In this document: one piece after another, positions 24,601 to 35,629 of the stretch
Layout of the letters: each line of letters begins with the position of its first letter
Numbering within the stretch: the first letter of the stretch is position 1
The notes under the pieces: generated by a model
The model's database searches: none
What the model was told of the DNA's origin: nothing
The model's input: the letters and a program-made list of their open reading frames with translations, nothing else
Source: Nelumbo lutea
Lineage: Eukaryota; Streptophyta; Magnoliopsida; Proteales; Nelumbonaceae
Assembly: GCA_022828595.1 (NCBI GenBank)
Contig: JAKGHH010000005.1
Span: forward strand, 29,524,193 to 29,588,192
Length of the DNA stretch: 64,000 nucleotides
Direction of reading: 5' to 3'
Position numbers and translations under genes: made by a program

Positions 24601-27600
24601 AGTTACTGGTGCACTACATTGCAAACATGAGGTCTTATGTTCTGGTCAAGCTTACTATTGAACACCTACCAGGAAAGCTGCTAGAGATGGCACATCCATT
24701 TCCCCTCTCCTTTGATAACTACATCCTAGGCAACCATTGAAATAAGATGGATTTGACAATCCAGTTATGTTTCAAGACATTTCCAAAGAACCTCCAGTGT
24801 AGTGTCTACTTGACATGGGAAAAATTATAAGGGAAAAGCAAAGGAAGATGGGAGATTCATGGAAATTAGGTAAAAATACTGAATTCAGGTTTTCAAGCTT
24901 GAGTTCAACTTGTAAATGATCATATGATAAAATATGACTAAATCTTAATTAGGTAAGAATTATCTCAAATGCTAGCACGTAATTTCTGGAAAATGACATA
25001 ATCATAGGATTAAAAAAGTGTGATAAAAGATGCCTAGATTATATGGGAGGCTCAGGCCCAGGAATAGAATTATGACAAAGTATTTTTCATCTTATGAATT
25101 TCTGGTCATCTGTACACTGCTCTTATTTGCTATTCATCCCTGTCTCTAGGGGATGAGTATTTTTCACTGTAATTAATTACATCTCAATCATCATTACTTT
25201 CAGGCTAGAAAGTCGAACTTAAACAATGGCCAAAAAGGGGTTAGGTAACAGAAGCTGGCCTAAGAGATATAAAGGGTGTTTAGCACATCTTGCACATTTA
25301 TTATTCTTTTATTCAATTTTTATAAAACTTTACTGTTATCAATCAAAAAATAAAATAAAATGGTTGAACTGAAATGCTAACATGTCATTTCTGAACAATG
25401 ATTGTAATAGCAACTATCACTCAAAAAACAAAGGAAAAGGAAAAGAAACACAGAAGTATATTTTTAAACAAAGACATAATGAGTTAAAGAATGGATGGCT
25501 CTTTCATATTAAATTTCATTATTTCTTGTGGATAAATAAATTCATCCATGGACACCAAGAAGAGAAATAACATAGATGCATTTTTTATTGAACATGTGGA
25601 CATTCAAAAACATTCGGGCATTTTTTCCTAGTAAAAAAATATGATATTTTAATAGTATAGTAGAAACATGTTCATATCTTCCTGTTTAATTTCCCTTCAA
25701 CTCTGAAGATGAATAAGGAAAATCAATCCGAAGAACCAAAAAGACAGCCAGGTTTTTCTAGAAATATATATTCCATCCAATTATAACATTTACTGATCAA
25801 ATGCATGTAGCAAAATAACCGTGCATCTTGTGCCAACTTTGTTTTTTAATCTCTGAAACATACAACTAGAGAGATGATTTTCTGAAGAGTGAATAAAAAG
25901 AAACAGAAGCAACTTTATAGGAAAAAAGGACCTAAAGAGGATTTCTAATGTGATAGGCAAATACCACTTAGATTAAAAGGAAAATTCCATGAAACAGATG
26001 TATTGGCCAATTATGCTGCATGGAGTAGAGTGTTGGACAATCAAGAAACAAAATGACCAAAAAAAATGAGTGTGGTAGAAATACATATGCTGAGATGGAC
26101 AAGTGGGAAAAACTAGAAAGGATAGGATGAGAAATGAACTCATCCGAACTTCCAAAGGAACCTAGGAGTAGCTCTAATGAGTGATAAAATGAGAGAAAGT
26201 AGACTAAAGTGGTTTGGTCACGTGCATAGAAGACTATCAACAGCACCCTTAAGAATTAAGAAGAATTGATTTTTTGCAAGTTGAAGGCACTTAAAGGGCT
26301 AGGGTTAGAGCAAAATAGGACATTGGTAAAAGTAGTAAGAAATGATTTAAGTGCCAATAATTTAACAATGGATATGGTATTAAACAGAATGGATTGTCAA
26401 AGCAGGATTCATGTAGCCAACTCCATATAGTTGGGATAAGGTTTGGATGATGATGATGAGAGGATTTCTAATATTGGCCCAAGGGTTTATCGAATCTTGT
26501 ACTTTGATTAAGGTGTTCTTGCAAACACCTATTTCTTTACCAAATATTATTGTTTATTTAAATTAAAAGGATCCAGCAGATGGATCCACTTCATATTTTC
26601 AACTCCAACATCCTTACTCACTTTTAGCATATCGTGGGATGGCGACACAAATAGGCATGCCTTGTGATGTCAGAACTTTTTAATTTCTTCTCTGTCCATA
26701 CTTAGTTGTATAAAAGAAAGTCTTTCATTATTTAGGTGTATAGTGAACTAACAAGAAAGCATGCTTTCTACCATGCACAATGAAAATTAGAAATAAGCAT
26801 TGATTTGAAAGTTTTCATATTGTCTAGGAGAATAGCAATCAAGAAAGCATCTTCTAGATGTACTGTCCTGTATTTTGGACAGGGAAGAGACAGAAGAAAA
26901 GATAAGCAAAACAAGAAGATGAAATAATTAGGAAAGCCCAATCTCCGCTTATGGCAGGTCATTCTAATAGAAAACAAGGCCAGAATACAAGAACAATCTT
27001 ACCATTCTTCGATCAATCATTGAACAGCCATCCGCACATAGCAGTGTAGGAAACGTGTCAAAACCTTCTGACAGACACAGGGCCAGTATAAGTCTCATCC
27101 CCTTTTGACACTCGGGCGTTTCTGCCAGAGACAAATCACCAGTAGACTTCGTATAGGCACGGAGCAAAATAATCCACCAGAACCCAGAGTCAACAGGGGC
27201 AACTCTTCCAATTGCACTCTCACCAAAATCTGCTATTAAAGTATCAGTTTTCCGAGCAGGGTCATGAAGCACTTTAAAACTAGCCGGCATTGCTCCTTCC
27301 CCTAGCTTGAATCTGTCTATTCTCTTTTCCCACCCTTGAAGATGGAGAGTCTTCAAAAGAAAATTTTTTACTATTTCAGGCTCGCCATTCATTAGAAAAG
27401 CCATAGCACTGGGCACAAAATCTCTCACAAAAACCTGCACATGAGATTAAAGACAATGAAATCACATTCAAATTTCTTCAAACAGAAACTGCCTTAATGC
27501 ACAATGATTACACAGGAACCTGATCATAGTTCAAAGCTTCCTCCGTATGGTCCAGAGCGGCAACAGTCCCAACAGGATGACCCCGGAAGTACACTAACGA

Positions 27601-27906
27601 CCGTCTCAGAGCATCCCAGGCTTCGGCAACCATTGGATGAGGATCAAATGAATTGCGAGAAGAGGACGCCGGCGTATCTAGGTAGGACCTTCCCCCCGGC
27701 GAGTTCATGGCCTCTAAGTTCTCCGCGCTTGCTCGGGCAGCGAAACCAATCGATAACTCGCCGAGAGACCTCTCATCGAAGGACCTTTGTCGCTCGATGT
27801 TCAGCCTCGGTTTATCAAGAAGCTTTGATAAATCAAAGTCGTCCATCCCCGTAAGCGAGGAGGTGGAAGCTACATTCTTGAGACCCGTATCTCGAGCTCC
27901 CTCCAT
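12693..27906 (-). CDS. CINV1: Cytosolic alkaline/neutral invertase (GH100), CINV1 type, four exons
   Basis: Exons on the minus strand: 27906-27520, 27434-27003, 16226-15668 and 12988-12693. They total 1674 bases, 557 codons plus TGA. All introns are GT-AG: 85 bp, 10,776 bp and 2,679 bp. The frame is unbroken and closely resembles plant cytosolic neutral invertases (Arabidopsis CINV1 is similar in length), which hydrolyse sucrose to glucose and fructose. The N-terminus has [16 protein letters not shown] and no transit or signal peptide. The GH100 core starts near [12 protein letters not shown] (128-139). The likely catalytic acid is Asp211 in APVDSGFWW and the likely base Glu436 in SHEWRIVTG; both are present. 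The C-terminal KRSTSW (550-555) aligns with the region of CINV1 phosphorylated for 14-3-3 binding. Four exons is usual for this clade. It could be a paralogue rather than the strict CINV1 orthologue. Confidence 0.95.
13225..13597. repeat. Possible MITE with GGTT-rich inverted ends
   Basis: TAGGGTTGG near 13236 pairs with CCAACCC...ACAACCCTA near 13587-13603, and the interior repeats GGGTTGGGCT/AGCCCAACC motifs in both orientations. No convincing target duplication was found. It directly adjoins the RTE fragment. Confidence 0.4.
13605..14056 (-). mobile_element. RTE-type LINE, 3' end of ORF2 and tail
   Basis: On the minus strand the sequence reads [24 protein letters not shown], then [20 protein letters not shown] and [20 protein letters not shown], the C-terminus of plant RTE reverse transcriptases. 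It ends in an (ATG)n tail at about 13615-13630. 5'-truncated and frame-shifted. Confidence 0.8.
14455..15065 (-). mobile_element. 5'-truncated L1-type LINE with RNase H and 18-bp target duplication
   Basis: Perfect 18-base duplications CTCCCACTAAGTAGATTT lie at 14437-14454 and 15066-15083. The insert begins beside the left copy with a T run (poly(A) of the minus strand). It encodes a plant L1 RNase [59 protein letters not shown]. After a frameshift comes [17 protein letters not shown]. It inserted in the same orientation as the invertase gene. The flawless duplication implies a fairly recent event. Confidence 0.92.
16872..16952 (-). mobile_element. RTE-type LINE 3' tail fragment
   Basis: Minus-strand GGATTCATGCAGCTAATCCC, then AGTTGGGAAAAGGCTTGG, then (GTTGA)n. 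This is the very end of an RTE LINE (IHVADP...LG, stop, tail), only about 80 bases. Confidence 0.65.
16966..17416. mobile_element. GGCCCGG-rich MITE, hAT-like
   Basis: The left end TAGGTGTCATGTGGCCCGG and right end CCGGTCCACTTTACAGCTCTA form an imperfect inverted repeat around an AT-rich middle. The flanks AAATACCTA and AAAGTACCTA resemble an imperfect target duplication. It is related in motif to the element at 58036-58560. Confidence 0.55.
17570..19340 (+). mobile_element. 5'-truncated L1-type LINE (RT end, zinc-finger region, RNase H)
   Basis: Plus strand, antisense to the invertase. It starts with [20 protein letters not shown], the region after L1 RT. After the nested MITE it reads [38 protein letters not shown] (zf-RVT-like) and then RNase H ([39 protein letters not shown]). 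Many stops. The RNase H clearly differs from that of the L1 in intron 3, so it is a separate, older insertion. Confidence 0.85.
17783..18193. mobile_element. MITE nested in the L1 fragment
   Basis: Inverted ends TAGGAATGGAAA and TTGCCATTCCTA, with an interior rich in GGGGA and TCCCC. It interrupts the L1 reading just before VWSTSP. Flanks CTGACAAG and TTGACAGT are an imperfect 8-base duplication. Probably hAT-like. Confidence 0.65.
19585..19735 (+). mobile_element. Au-like SINE (tRNA-derived)
   Basis: A pol III B-box-like GGGTTCAAATC (19621-19631) is followed by the highly conserved Au block GGGGTAAGGCTGTGTACATC, CCCTCCCCAGACCCC, AGGAGCCTCATGCACTAGG and a T-rich tail. This is the known widespread plant Au SINE architecture. 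Target duplication not resolved. Confidence 0.82.
20915..21023. mobile_element. Tourist/Harbinger-like MITE nested in copia RT (109 bp)
   Basis: The ends AGTTATGTTTGGTTTGAAGG and CCTTCAAACCAAACATAGCC-like are inverted; TAA flanks both sides (20912-20914 and 21024-21026). Removing the element and one TAA restores an uninterrupted copia RT frame from IFIK into [15 protein letters not shown]. Confidence 0.9.
22017..22322 (+). repeat. 3' LTR of the copia element (306 bp)
   Basis: Starts TGTAGAG right after the polypurine tract and ends CTCTACA, a perfect 7-base terminal inverted repeat, as expected of a copia LTR. There is no second LTR in the window. Confidence 0.85.
22453..23100. repeat. Tandem duplication, two near-identical units of about 321-327 bp
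   Basis: Unit 1 is 22453-22773 and unit 2 is 22774-23100. They differ by only a handful of changes, mostly in a G run. Both begin CCTACTAGGCTACAAGG, and the junction reads AATAGCCTACTAGG. The reading frames inside (about 82-88 codons) are duplicates of each other and resemble no protein I know. Confidence 0.9.
23780..23877. repeat. A-rich AAAC-type tract between short direct repeats
   Basis: About 98 bases of A with scattered C, flanked by ACAAATCTTAGCAGTT-like and ACAAATCTTAGCGGTT copies. This could be a poly(A) tail left by LINE-type insertion with target duplication, or slippage expansion. Confidence 0.75.
25985..26460 (+). mobile_element. RTE-type LINE, 3' end of ORF2 and (GAT)n tail
   Basis: Plus strand, antisense to the invertase. 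Recognisable pieces are [42 protein letters not shown] and [20 protein letters not shown]. Then comes RIHVANSI, a stop, and TTGGGATAAGGTTTGGATGATGATGATGAG. Frame-shifted and 5'-truncated. Confidence 0.82.
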
Positions 27907-28538
27907 TCGTCTCTCCTCTTCCGATGCAACAGAGACTTATAACCCGCAGAACGATCTCCAACTAAAGAAACCGAATTGCTTAAAAGTTGAAACAACCCAA
28001 ATGTCAATAATAACAAACGAAAATAGCAAGAGATCAAAATCAGAATATATAACTGTCTAATTTATCAACACTATTGCCAAAAAAGAAAAAAGTTTCGATT
28101 ATCTCAAGAAGACATTTTCAGACAGAGAGAGACTCGGAATTTGACAAGATAGACCGCATTATCTAACCAGGAGATAATAAATGCAGATTAAATAAGGCTA
28201 ATCCAAATAGACATGGAAGAGAGCAAGCTAACAAAACAAAATTAATGAATTCCAGATCAAGATCCACCGAAAGGATTAATGAATTGCACCCTACACCTCA
28301 ATGACAATTGACAATGAATAAACAAAATCCAAAAAGAAGCAAAAAATCTGAAATTTCCGCATATTGGCAAACATTCCGACCAAATCAACGAAGTATTTGT
28401 CGAGAAAATCAGATCTTCAGCGAAAATGAAGGACAAAAAGGAAAGGAGAACGTTGAGAGATCTGGGCGAAGGAGCCGACCTTGGAGAGCTCAAATGGCGG
28501 GAAAACGAGTCACCTCTCCGGAAAATTTAACGGTCGGA

Positions 28539-28645
28539 CTCCGGCGAGAACTCGCCGGAGAATAGATGAAGGAGAGACAATGAGAGAAAGAAGAAAAGGA
28601 AGAGAAAAAGTTAGCATGGCTGCGGGCACTGACATATATAGGAGG
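28539..28645 (-). promoter_or_regulatory. Invertase core promoter and leader start
   Basis: TATATATG on the minus strand at 28640-28633 is a plausible TATA box, putting transcription start near 28605. The leader opens with a long CT-rich run, usual for plant 5' UTRs. It then has a perfect palindrome at 28539-28560 (arms CTCCGGCGAG and CTCGCCGGAG around AA). About 700 bases separate this from the ATG at 27906, so a leader intron is likely. The acceptor could be CGGTTTCTTTAG near 27966, but I could not settle the donor. Confidence 0.55.
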
Positions 28646-31315
28646 GAGAGAGAGCATCTCCGCCGGGAGCTCCTCTATTACCCTATGGATCCTTGTCAGA
28701 AAGGTCACCGGGAAAAGCCGGTTAAGCAAGAGGGAATTACTGGTTGCCCAAGTAAATACAGGAACGACATGATAGTTAATTACTTAATGCTTTTCGCTGG
28801 CTGTTAAACAAGATTAGAGTGTTTAATAGTTTCTTAATTAAGATTAATTACTTTATCCATTTAAAAAATGTAATAAATTTATATCCTCTTCTTAATTCCA
28901 TTATTTGATTAGTAAGCATGGTTGTTGTTAACAACTCTTATTGTATCTATCCAATAGGAAGTACTGAATAAAGGGTTATAATTGTTTGTGTAGAATCCAA
29001 TTTGACGGTCAAAACCTGAGGATGATCTCACTAGTAGGACCCAGTAGGGATTGTCAACGCGTCGGTTTGATATTTTTTCTGACATGAACCCAAAGTTGAT
29101 TCAACCCATGGACAGTATAGTTACGGAGAATTTGATCATTTTCCATCTCAGCAAGGGTGTTCATGGTCTGATCAGTGAAACTTAAAAAACATTTCAAATT
29201 ATTTGGCTATTTACATTTATAAGTTGGGCAGATTGATTTTTTTCCGTTTCGTTTGGTTTATGAAAAATTTAGTCACTAAAAATCGGAGTGATGAAAAGAT
29301 GTAAAAAACGTATTTTGGGTTAATTTCAAAAAGCTCTAAATGAAGTTTTTCGCGTCTTTCAGATTTTATTCATATGCAGAAAAACATGAAAAGATATAAA
29401 AAAAAGACATGTATCTGCCGAATTAACTTCGGGCTATTCAGATCTTCATACAAAAAATCAATGCATCTTTTGATTGTTAGAGCTACCAGAAGATCTTCCC
29501 AAAAAAATTACTAGACTATAAAACTGAACCAGAACAAACTTTAATACACTATGATCTTAATTCTTAACTCAATTAGAAAGCCTACATAACACCTTTACCC
29601 TTTTAAATACTTTTTTAACTTTTTCATGTACATGCGTTTTCATATTAGCATTATAAAATAAGAGCTTATTATATATATTATTTGGATTTACAATTTATAT
29701 TTTATGATTTGGTTTGGTTTACCAAAACCATAAATCATATCAGCCTTCAACTAGTACTGTATTAGGGCTGTGCTGAAACAATAAAATCAAGGCCTTTGAT
29801 TTATAGATGTGGCCCAACCTTGAATTAAAATGAACCGAAGGCCTCGATTGTTTGGTTTAGCACTGCATTACGGCACTGTCCTGGCAAAAGTGAACTATTC
29901 AATTCTACTATATTAACAGATCTGGCTTGACATCAGCCATTTTTAACACAAAACTGATTTGAAACCCGAATGAAGCCGATAAATCGGATCGATTCGGGTT
30001 TACTGCTTAACCCGATGATGATCCAACTAACATCCCAAAGCAGGGAGACAACATGATCGGACCATTCCATCTTTTCATGTCATTTTCAAAACCAAAAACT
30101 ATATAACTCTATATTGCCCTAAAAGAATGCAAGACGTGGGATTGGACCCGTCAATTAAGCTACTTTTTGTACAAAATTGACGCATGGAGAGTCGTTAGCA
30201 ATAGCATCCATAATAAGAGTATAATCTCATCTGCGCGCAATTTGCCACGACAGCCCTTTATTTTTGACCGTTGATTACGTACAATAAGAGTCGTGAAAAT
30301 AATCTCATATGCAAATTGCCACGTCAGCCCTTCAATTTTGCGTTGATTACGATAAGAGCCGTGAAGGAGTTTGTATGGGTAGCTGAGGTTGTCCCCAGTC
30401 TAAAGCTATTAAATTTCAACTATTTGATTGGGACAAGTAAGGTATATTAGGCTCTACGCTTATAATGGGTCCCACCTCAACAGCATATAATGATATAAAT
30501 AATGTTTGGTGAGAAGTCCCAAAGGCCTAAATTTGCAGTTGTTGAGAAATGAGAATAAAAGAGAAGGGGGAAAAAAAAAAAAAACTCCAAAACCCATTTG
30601 GAGGACTGAGCTGAAGATTTGTTAGGCTGGTTTAACTGCTTTGGAACACTTCAGATAAGCTATTCAAAGAGCTTGAAGTGAACAGCCCTTCAATTTAATA
30701 CTTGTTTGGGAGCGTTTTCTTATAATGGCTTTCAGGTTGTAAAATAAACCCAGACAGAAAGCCATGAGGCCCATGAATAGGGTGGCCATGAGCCTAATAT
30801 AATAAATAAATAATTTTTTATTACATATATACATACATATATATACATATATAAATATATATAATAAATATTTTTTATTACATAATAATATTTTATTTTT
30901 TATGTATAATGGTAAATAATTTTTATAATTCTTATTTTTTTGTATATAAAATAAAAATATTTTTATATGTATAATAATAAATGGTTTTTATAACTCTTAA
31001 TTTTTTGTATGTAAAATAAAAAAAAAATATTTATATATATATACTTTATATTTTTTTAGAAAAAAAAACTTGGTTTGCAGATGAGCTCGAATAACCAAAT
31101 ATTCGGCTTGGCTCGGCTCGAATCCACCCATAAAATTGCATTTGGTGAAAACTTCAAAAAACCAAAAAAAAAAATATATTGTAGTTTCACTAGAAAATTG
31201 ACTTTCTGGTGAAGCCAGTTTTGGTAGCTTCTCGAAAGCCACTCAATCAATGTACAAAAAGCCTATGGCCCTTCCCAAACGGGCTCTCATTGATTGACAG
31301 CCAAATTGAACACTC
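28646..31315. other. AT-rich upstream region of the invertase, no gene seen
   Basis: Contains a direct duplication of about 70-75 bases at 30222-30364 (units with GCAATTTGCCACG and GTTGATTACG), and a MITE left end (CCCATTTGGAGGACTGAGCTG) near 30593. It also has AT-rich low-complexity DNA at 30790-31070. No protein-like frame. Confidence 0.5.
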
Positions 31316-31446
31316 CTGATTTAAGTGCTCATATAATTTGACAATAGATATCAGGACATGGTAATAAACAAAACAGAATGGTGAAAGGAGATTCATATAA
31401 CCCACCCCATATGTTCGGAAAAAAGGCTTAATGATGATGATGATCA
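31316..31446 (+). mobile_element. RTE-type LINE 3' tail fragment
   Basis: ACAATAGATATCAGGACATG, AACAGAATGGTGAAAGGAG, then CCCCATATGTTCGG and (ATG)n at the end. It aligns piece by piece with the 3' tip of the LINE at 25985-26460. Confidence 0.7.
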
Positions 31447-32514
31447 AGTTTTCCAGATCGACCATCTGGTCTGATTATGGTTTCAGAGGAGAACCGGCTA
31501 TTTGTTTTAATCGTTTACTTTTTCTTATTAGTGGGTAATGTCTATTGATAAGGACTGAAATGGAGATATCAGAAAGGAACCCTAACCATCCAGCAAGGTT
31601 GGATCTGTACTAGTTCACATTTCTTATTCTTCAAATCTCTCCTTGTATCTATTTCACTATCAAGAGTATTAAGAAATAATATAATCTGGATAAGTTAACC
31701 AAGAAAGTTGTCTAAAATCTTCCTTCAATTTAATGGTAATGTCAGAAACTTCTCATAAAAATCTTTAATACTAGTAACAGTTAGTTGGTCAAATGGAGAA
31801 AAAGAAAATGAGAATTTATTACTCTTTCCATCATCTATTATGTACCTTTCATGCATGTATTTTTTAATATACTCAAAATATCCATCCATGAGCAATGGCT
31901 GATTGGGAGATGACTAGACACCACCAAACTCTAGATGGGGGGGCTACCTATTTGATCTAACAAATTTATGGGGCATGAGGGCAGCAGATCAATGCTAGGT
32001 CTTGGTGCCCTAAATGGTTGGTTCTGACCAATGTAAATCTTTGCAACTAAGTATATGCCAAGAAGGCATGCTTCATTCAATGTTTAAATTTTGATATCAA
32101 TGGACAGATAAATCAATGTGATTCATTGCTTTCTCTTATGCATTATAATGTATAACTTTGAATAAACTGATCATCAAAAAATGGATCAACGACTTTGATT
32201 TCATTATACCATGTCAAGTGGGTCAAGGTCATTTTTGTCATTTAATAATTATTTGTAGGTCAGATATGTTACTTTGCAAAGATATTAGATTATAGAACCT
32301 CGGGCATTCGGGCTGAACCCATTCAAATTTTAACAAAATTTCCTATTGGAGCCTGCCCAAATTGCACTCCTTGTACACATTGTCGGGGGAGGTTTTATAT
32401 AACTTCCCTAGTCTCAACTAACTTTTAGCCAACAAAACGTCTCAATGTGACAACTACTATAATATTAATAACCAAAAAGGTCAAAGGTTATAAGAAATAA
32501 ATTTATTACTTTTT
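31447..32514. other. No feature recognised
   Basis: AT-rich, all frames short. No inverted termini or protein similarity noticed. Confidence 0.4.
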
Positions 32515-32753
32515 GGCTGTGTTTGGTTGCAATGCAAATAAATTTGCATTGATATGAAATTCTGACTTACTTTTGTTTCAAAATTTAGCTTATTTTATTT
32601 AATTGTAGTGCAAATGAAGTAAATTAAGACACAAGGCAGAATAAAGTATAACCTAAAACAAAATTAAACAAGAATTTACATTTTTTTTCATTTACACTTC
32701 CATGCAATATTTGTACTAGTACAAATAAAATTGCACTGCAATCAAACGTAGCC
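32515..32753. mobile_element. Tourist/Harbinger-like MITE, GGTTGCARTGCAA subfamily
   Basis: Ends GGCTGTGTTTGGTTGCAATG and CACTGCAATCAAACGTAGCC; TTT on both sides. 239 bp, same subfamily as 49966-50230. Confidence 0.8.
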
Positions 32754-34146
32754 TTTGGTTTCAAAAATAGCACGCTTCAAATTACTAGTAACTAGGAGTG
32801 CAAGTTGAGTATGTGACATAGCATTGCCCAAATTTTAACAAATACTTAACCTAAGCCTACCCAAATTTCAATCCTAATTAACTATCTTTTGTAGATCAGT
32901 TGTCATCCCTCCAAATACAGAGGTGAATCTGCATAACTGCAAATCCTCTATGGTAAGGTCAGTTTGACTTCATGTGCACCCTGCTATGTGCTCACTTCTT
33001 AATCCCCCCTAACCTAGTTTTCATGAGATTGCATATCAAGAAAAGAAATAACAATAAAAAGCAGTATATCATTGACCCCTCCCTAGTAGTATTTCTCACT
33101 TTTTCCCTTTTTCTTTACTTAACAAGTGATTATTGTATAGAAGATCACAATTGTAGTCGGAGGTAGGTTTTCCCTTGCATAGTTGTAAATGTTGATTTAC
33201 TATATTAAGAAATAATTGTAATTTTGAGAATTTGAAAGTTTAAAGTCTCTAGAAACAGAAAATCTATGATACGGGAAAGACATGGTACGGAAAGAGTTTG
33301 ACCAATCAAAACCCACCCATGAATTTTGATAAGTAAGACCTGATTGGGTACCATGTTTATTCCAATTGATTGGTCAAAAGTTTTTCAGATATCATATCTT
33401 TTCCATATCATAGTGGAACCCCTCATACTTAGTTGAATAGTAACTTAGAACTTAGGCTTCGTTTATTTGTAGTGCAAATCTGAATTGGACACAAATTTTG
33501 TATCTGGTTAAGTTTTAGCATCCGTTTGTTTCTAACTATGACTTGCACTTTTATCTGATACAAAATTTGTACTTATTAGGAGTGCAAATTTTACACCCAA
33601 AAACTAGTGCAAATTTTACATCAGCTTCTCCTACCTCAATTCTCTCCCATATCAAGTGAGAACCACATTATCTTGATTCCTCACTCCCAACCCACACTAA
33701 TAACCTTTCTCCTCCCTCCATTTTCTTTCATTTAAAGTGGGGATTACTTCATTTTACTACATATCTGACTTCCCAAAAACAAACAACACAAGCTAAATAT
33801 GATACAAAAGCAAATCAAAATCATATTTAAAGGTATTGATACACCATCGTGTATTAGTATAAATGTATTAGTACTTTAACCAATACACTTTATTTATGTA
33901 TTTTTAAATTTTTCTTTTTTTCAAAATCAATTATATATATATATATCATCCCCACCAGAAAAGCACACCAGTAGCGTTGGAATTTGAAAAATCAATGGGT
34001 AAGGTATCCATTTTTTATTTATAGCAAGTATTCAAAATGTAACTACATATTGGTTTCAGGGTCACTCATATTCGAGAATAAGGTGATTTTAATTGTTTCA
34101 ATTTAAATGTTACAAAAAGAGAAATAAAAGAAATTAAAAACTATTA
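32754..34146. other. AT-rich spacer with eroded MITE pieces
   Basis: Fragments such as TTAGGCTTCGTTTATTTGTA (about 33454) and GCATCCGTTTGTTTCTAAC (about 33520) look like further decayed members of the GGCTGTGTTTGG group, possibly nested. Right ends are not clear. No gene. Confidence 0.4.
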
Positions 34147-34274
34147 GGTTGTCTTTGGTTTAAAGGAAAAAGTAGAGAAAGGAAGGAAAATATAGAGAAA
34201 CCTATACAAGATTTGTAAAGGTTTTCCTACATTTCCTTCCTTTCCCTACCTTTTCCTTCAAACCAAACATGACC
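34147..34274. mobile_element. Tourist/Harbinger-like MITE (128 bp), GAAGGAAAAAGTAG subfamily
   Basis: Ends GGTTGTCTTTGGTTTAAAGG and CAAACCAAACATGACC, flanked by TTA at 34144-34146 and 34275-34277. Almost entirely palindromic; same subfamily as 20915-21023 and 54234-54295. Confidence 0.88.
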
Positions 34275-35629
34275 TTAATGATCGATTAACTCTCAATATA
34301 TTATTAATTTTGCATATCAAGAGTATTGTTACTTTAACCATTGATTGATAATCAAGAAAATGCAACATGGGCAACCAGCTGAGAGTCCACAAACACCTGC
34401 ATCCAAACACGCCCTAAAAATGTAATAAGACAAATCAGCAAGTTTTAGGAATCACGGGGTTGAAGCAGACATGAATTGATTTTTTTTTTTTTAATTAGCC
34501 AACCAAAAGGGCCCAAAACCCTAGTTTCTTGATCAACCCCATTTCTTAACCCTAAATTTCAGTAACCTAGATATCCTACCAGTACTTCACTACTTTCATC
34601 ATAAGTTGCAGTTATATAGCATAGAAATGGTTGTACCACCAAATCTGGCTATATATCTTTCTCTATCCATTCAATTGGGGGTTCACTTTACAGTGGTCCA
34701 TCCGACACCCCATCCTACAAATTTGGCTTATTTGGGACAAACTCTGTGACAACACTTTGTAACAGGATGTATTTTGTCAATGATGTCTCAGAAGAAAATG
34801 GCCTGTCAAGCAATGCTTCCAAATTGTTGGATGGTTTTATGATACTTTGTACTAATGTAAGGTGGGTCATGGGAATTGAGGAAAATGGGGCATCCAACGG
34901 TGAAAAAACTGCCAATTAATCAATGATGTCACTGTGACGTGGCTTTTTATTTGCCATCAAAAGAGAAGGAGGGAAAGATTCTCTTAGAATCCTTTCTTTG
35001 ATAAAACACAACTGGTAACATAACATGCGCATTAAACATAATGGGATGTTTGGTAAGGTGAACCGTTGTTCCCAACGGTTGACTGATGTATATCCTATGT
35101 GGTGCTTATTTGTCAGTATATACATGAAAAATGGTGATGAAAATTACTTTACCAAACAGCATAGTATTGCTTATTGTCTACGTGTTTCTTTTTTCTTTGT
35201 AAAAAATAGGTCTTGGAAGTCTGAGCATTTTTTTTTTAAATCGGTCTCTAAAAACGCCCACACTTCCATACACCTATTAAAAATTCTTCGAAAAGTTTGA
35301 TTGCACCGTGCTGTTTAAGACATTGAATACCACCTGATTCGTCACCCCTTTTATGATACTAGTTGATATTAGATTTTTCGATATCATATCTTTCCTGTAT
35401 TATAATCCAACCCATATAAATACATATATAGGTGATATATAGGATAAATTATAAATATATCATATTGTATTAAAATTTATTGGTTTTCAAATACCAAAAA
35501 AGAATACAGTTTAGTGTCATTGAAAAAAAAATACTCAGCAAGGTGTTCTATAAAATAGTTGCAGGTTTCGGTTTTAAAAATAGAAACAACTATCACATTA
35601 GCAAAAACAATACAATTTTGTTGAAGTAA
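34275..35629. other. No feature recognised
   Basis: AT-rich, with no protein-like frame above about 90 codons and no clear element termini. The 91-codon frame at 35025-35300 is low in complexity and unconvincing. Confidence 0.4.

Larger units (their letters stand above)
16227..27002 (-). other. Invertase intron 2 (10.8 kb), transposon-filled
   Basis: The donor is GAATG|GTAAGA at 27003/27002. The acceptor is TTTTACAG|GGTGTC at 16227/16226, between the codons for Met273 and Gly274. In order of coordinate it holds an RTE tail, a GC-rich MITE, an L1 fragment with a nested MITE, an Au-like SINE, a copia element with a nested MITE, a 321-bp tandem duplication, an A-rich tract and an RTE LINE. Stretches 23101-23750 and 23880-25980 show no recognisable element, apart from a short duplication (AATCACTGCCTGGGTCATTG at about 24236 and 24353). 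Confidence 0.92.

Noticed and set aside
28257..28493. Minus-strand 78-codon frame upstream of the invertase as a separate gene or N-terminal extension
   Set aside because: It lies in the leader, is stop-separated from the CDS, and the ATG at 27906 gives the length and N-terminus usual for the family.
30222..30364. Short direct repeats that might suggest a CRISPR-like or regulatory array
   Set aside because: Only two diverged units without regular spacers, in a eukaryotic locus; a simple local duplication explains it.
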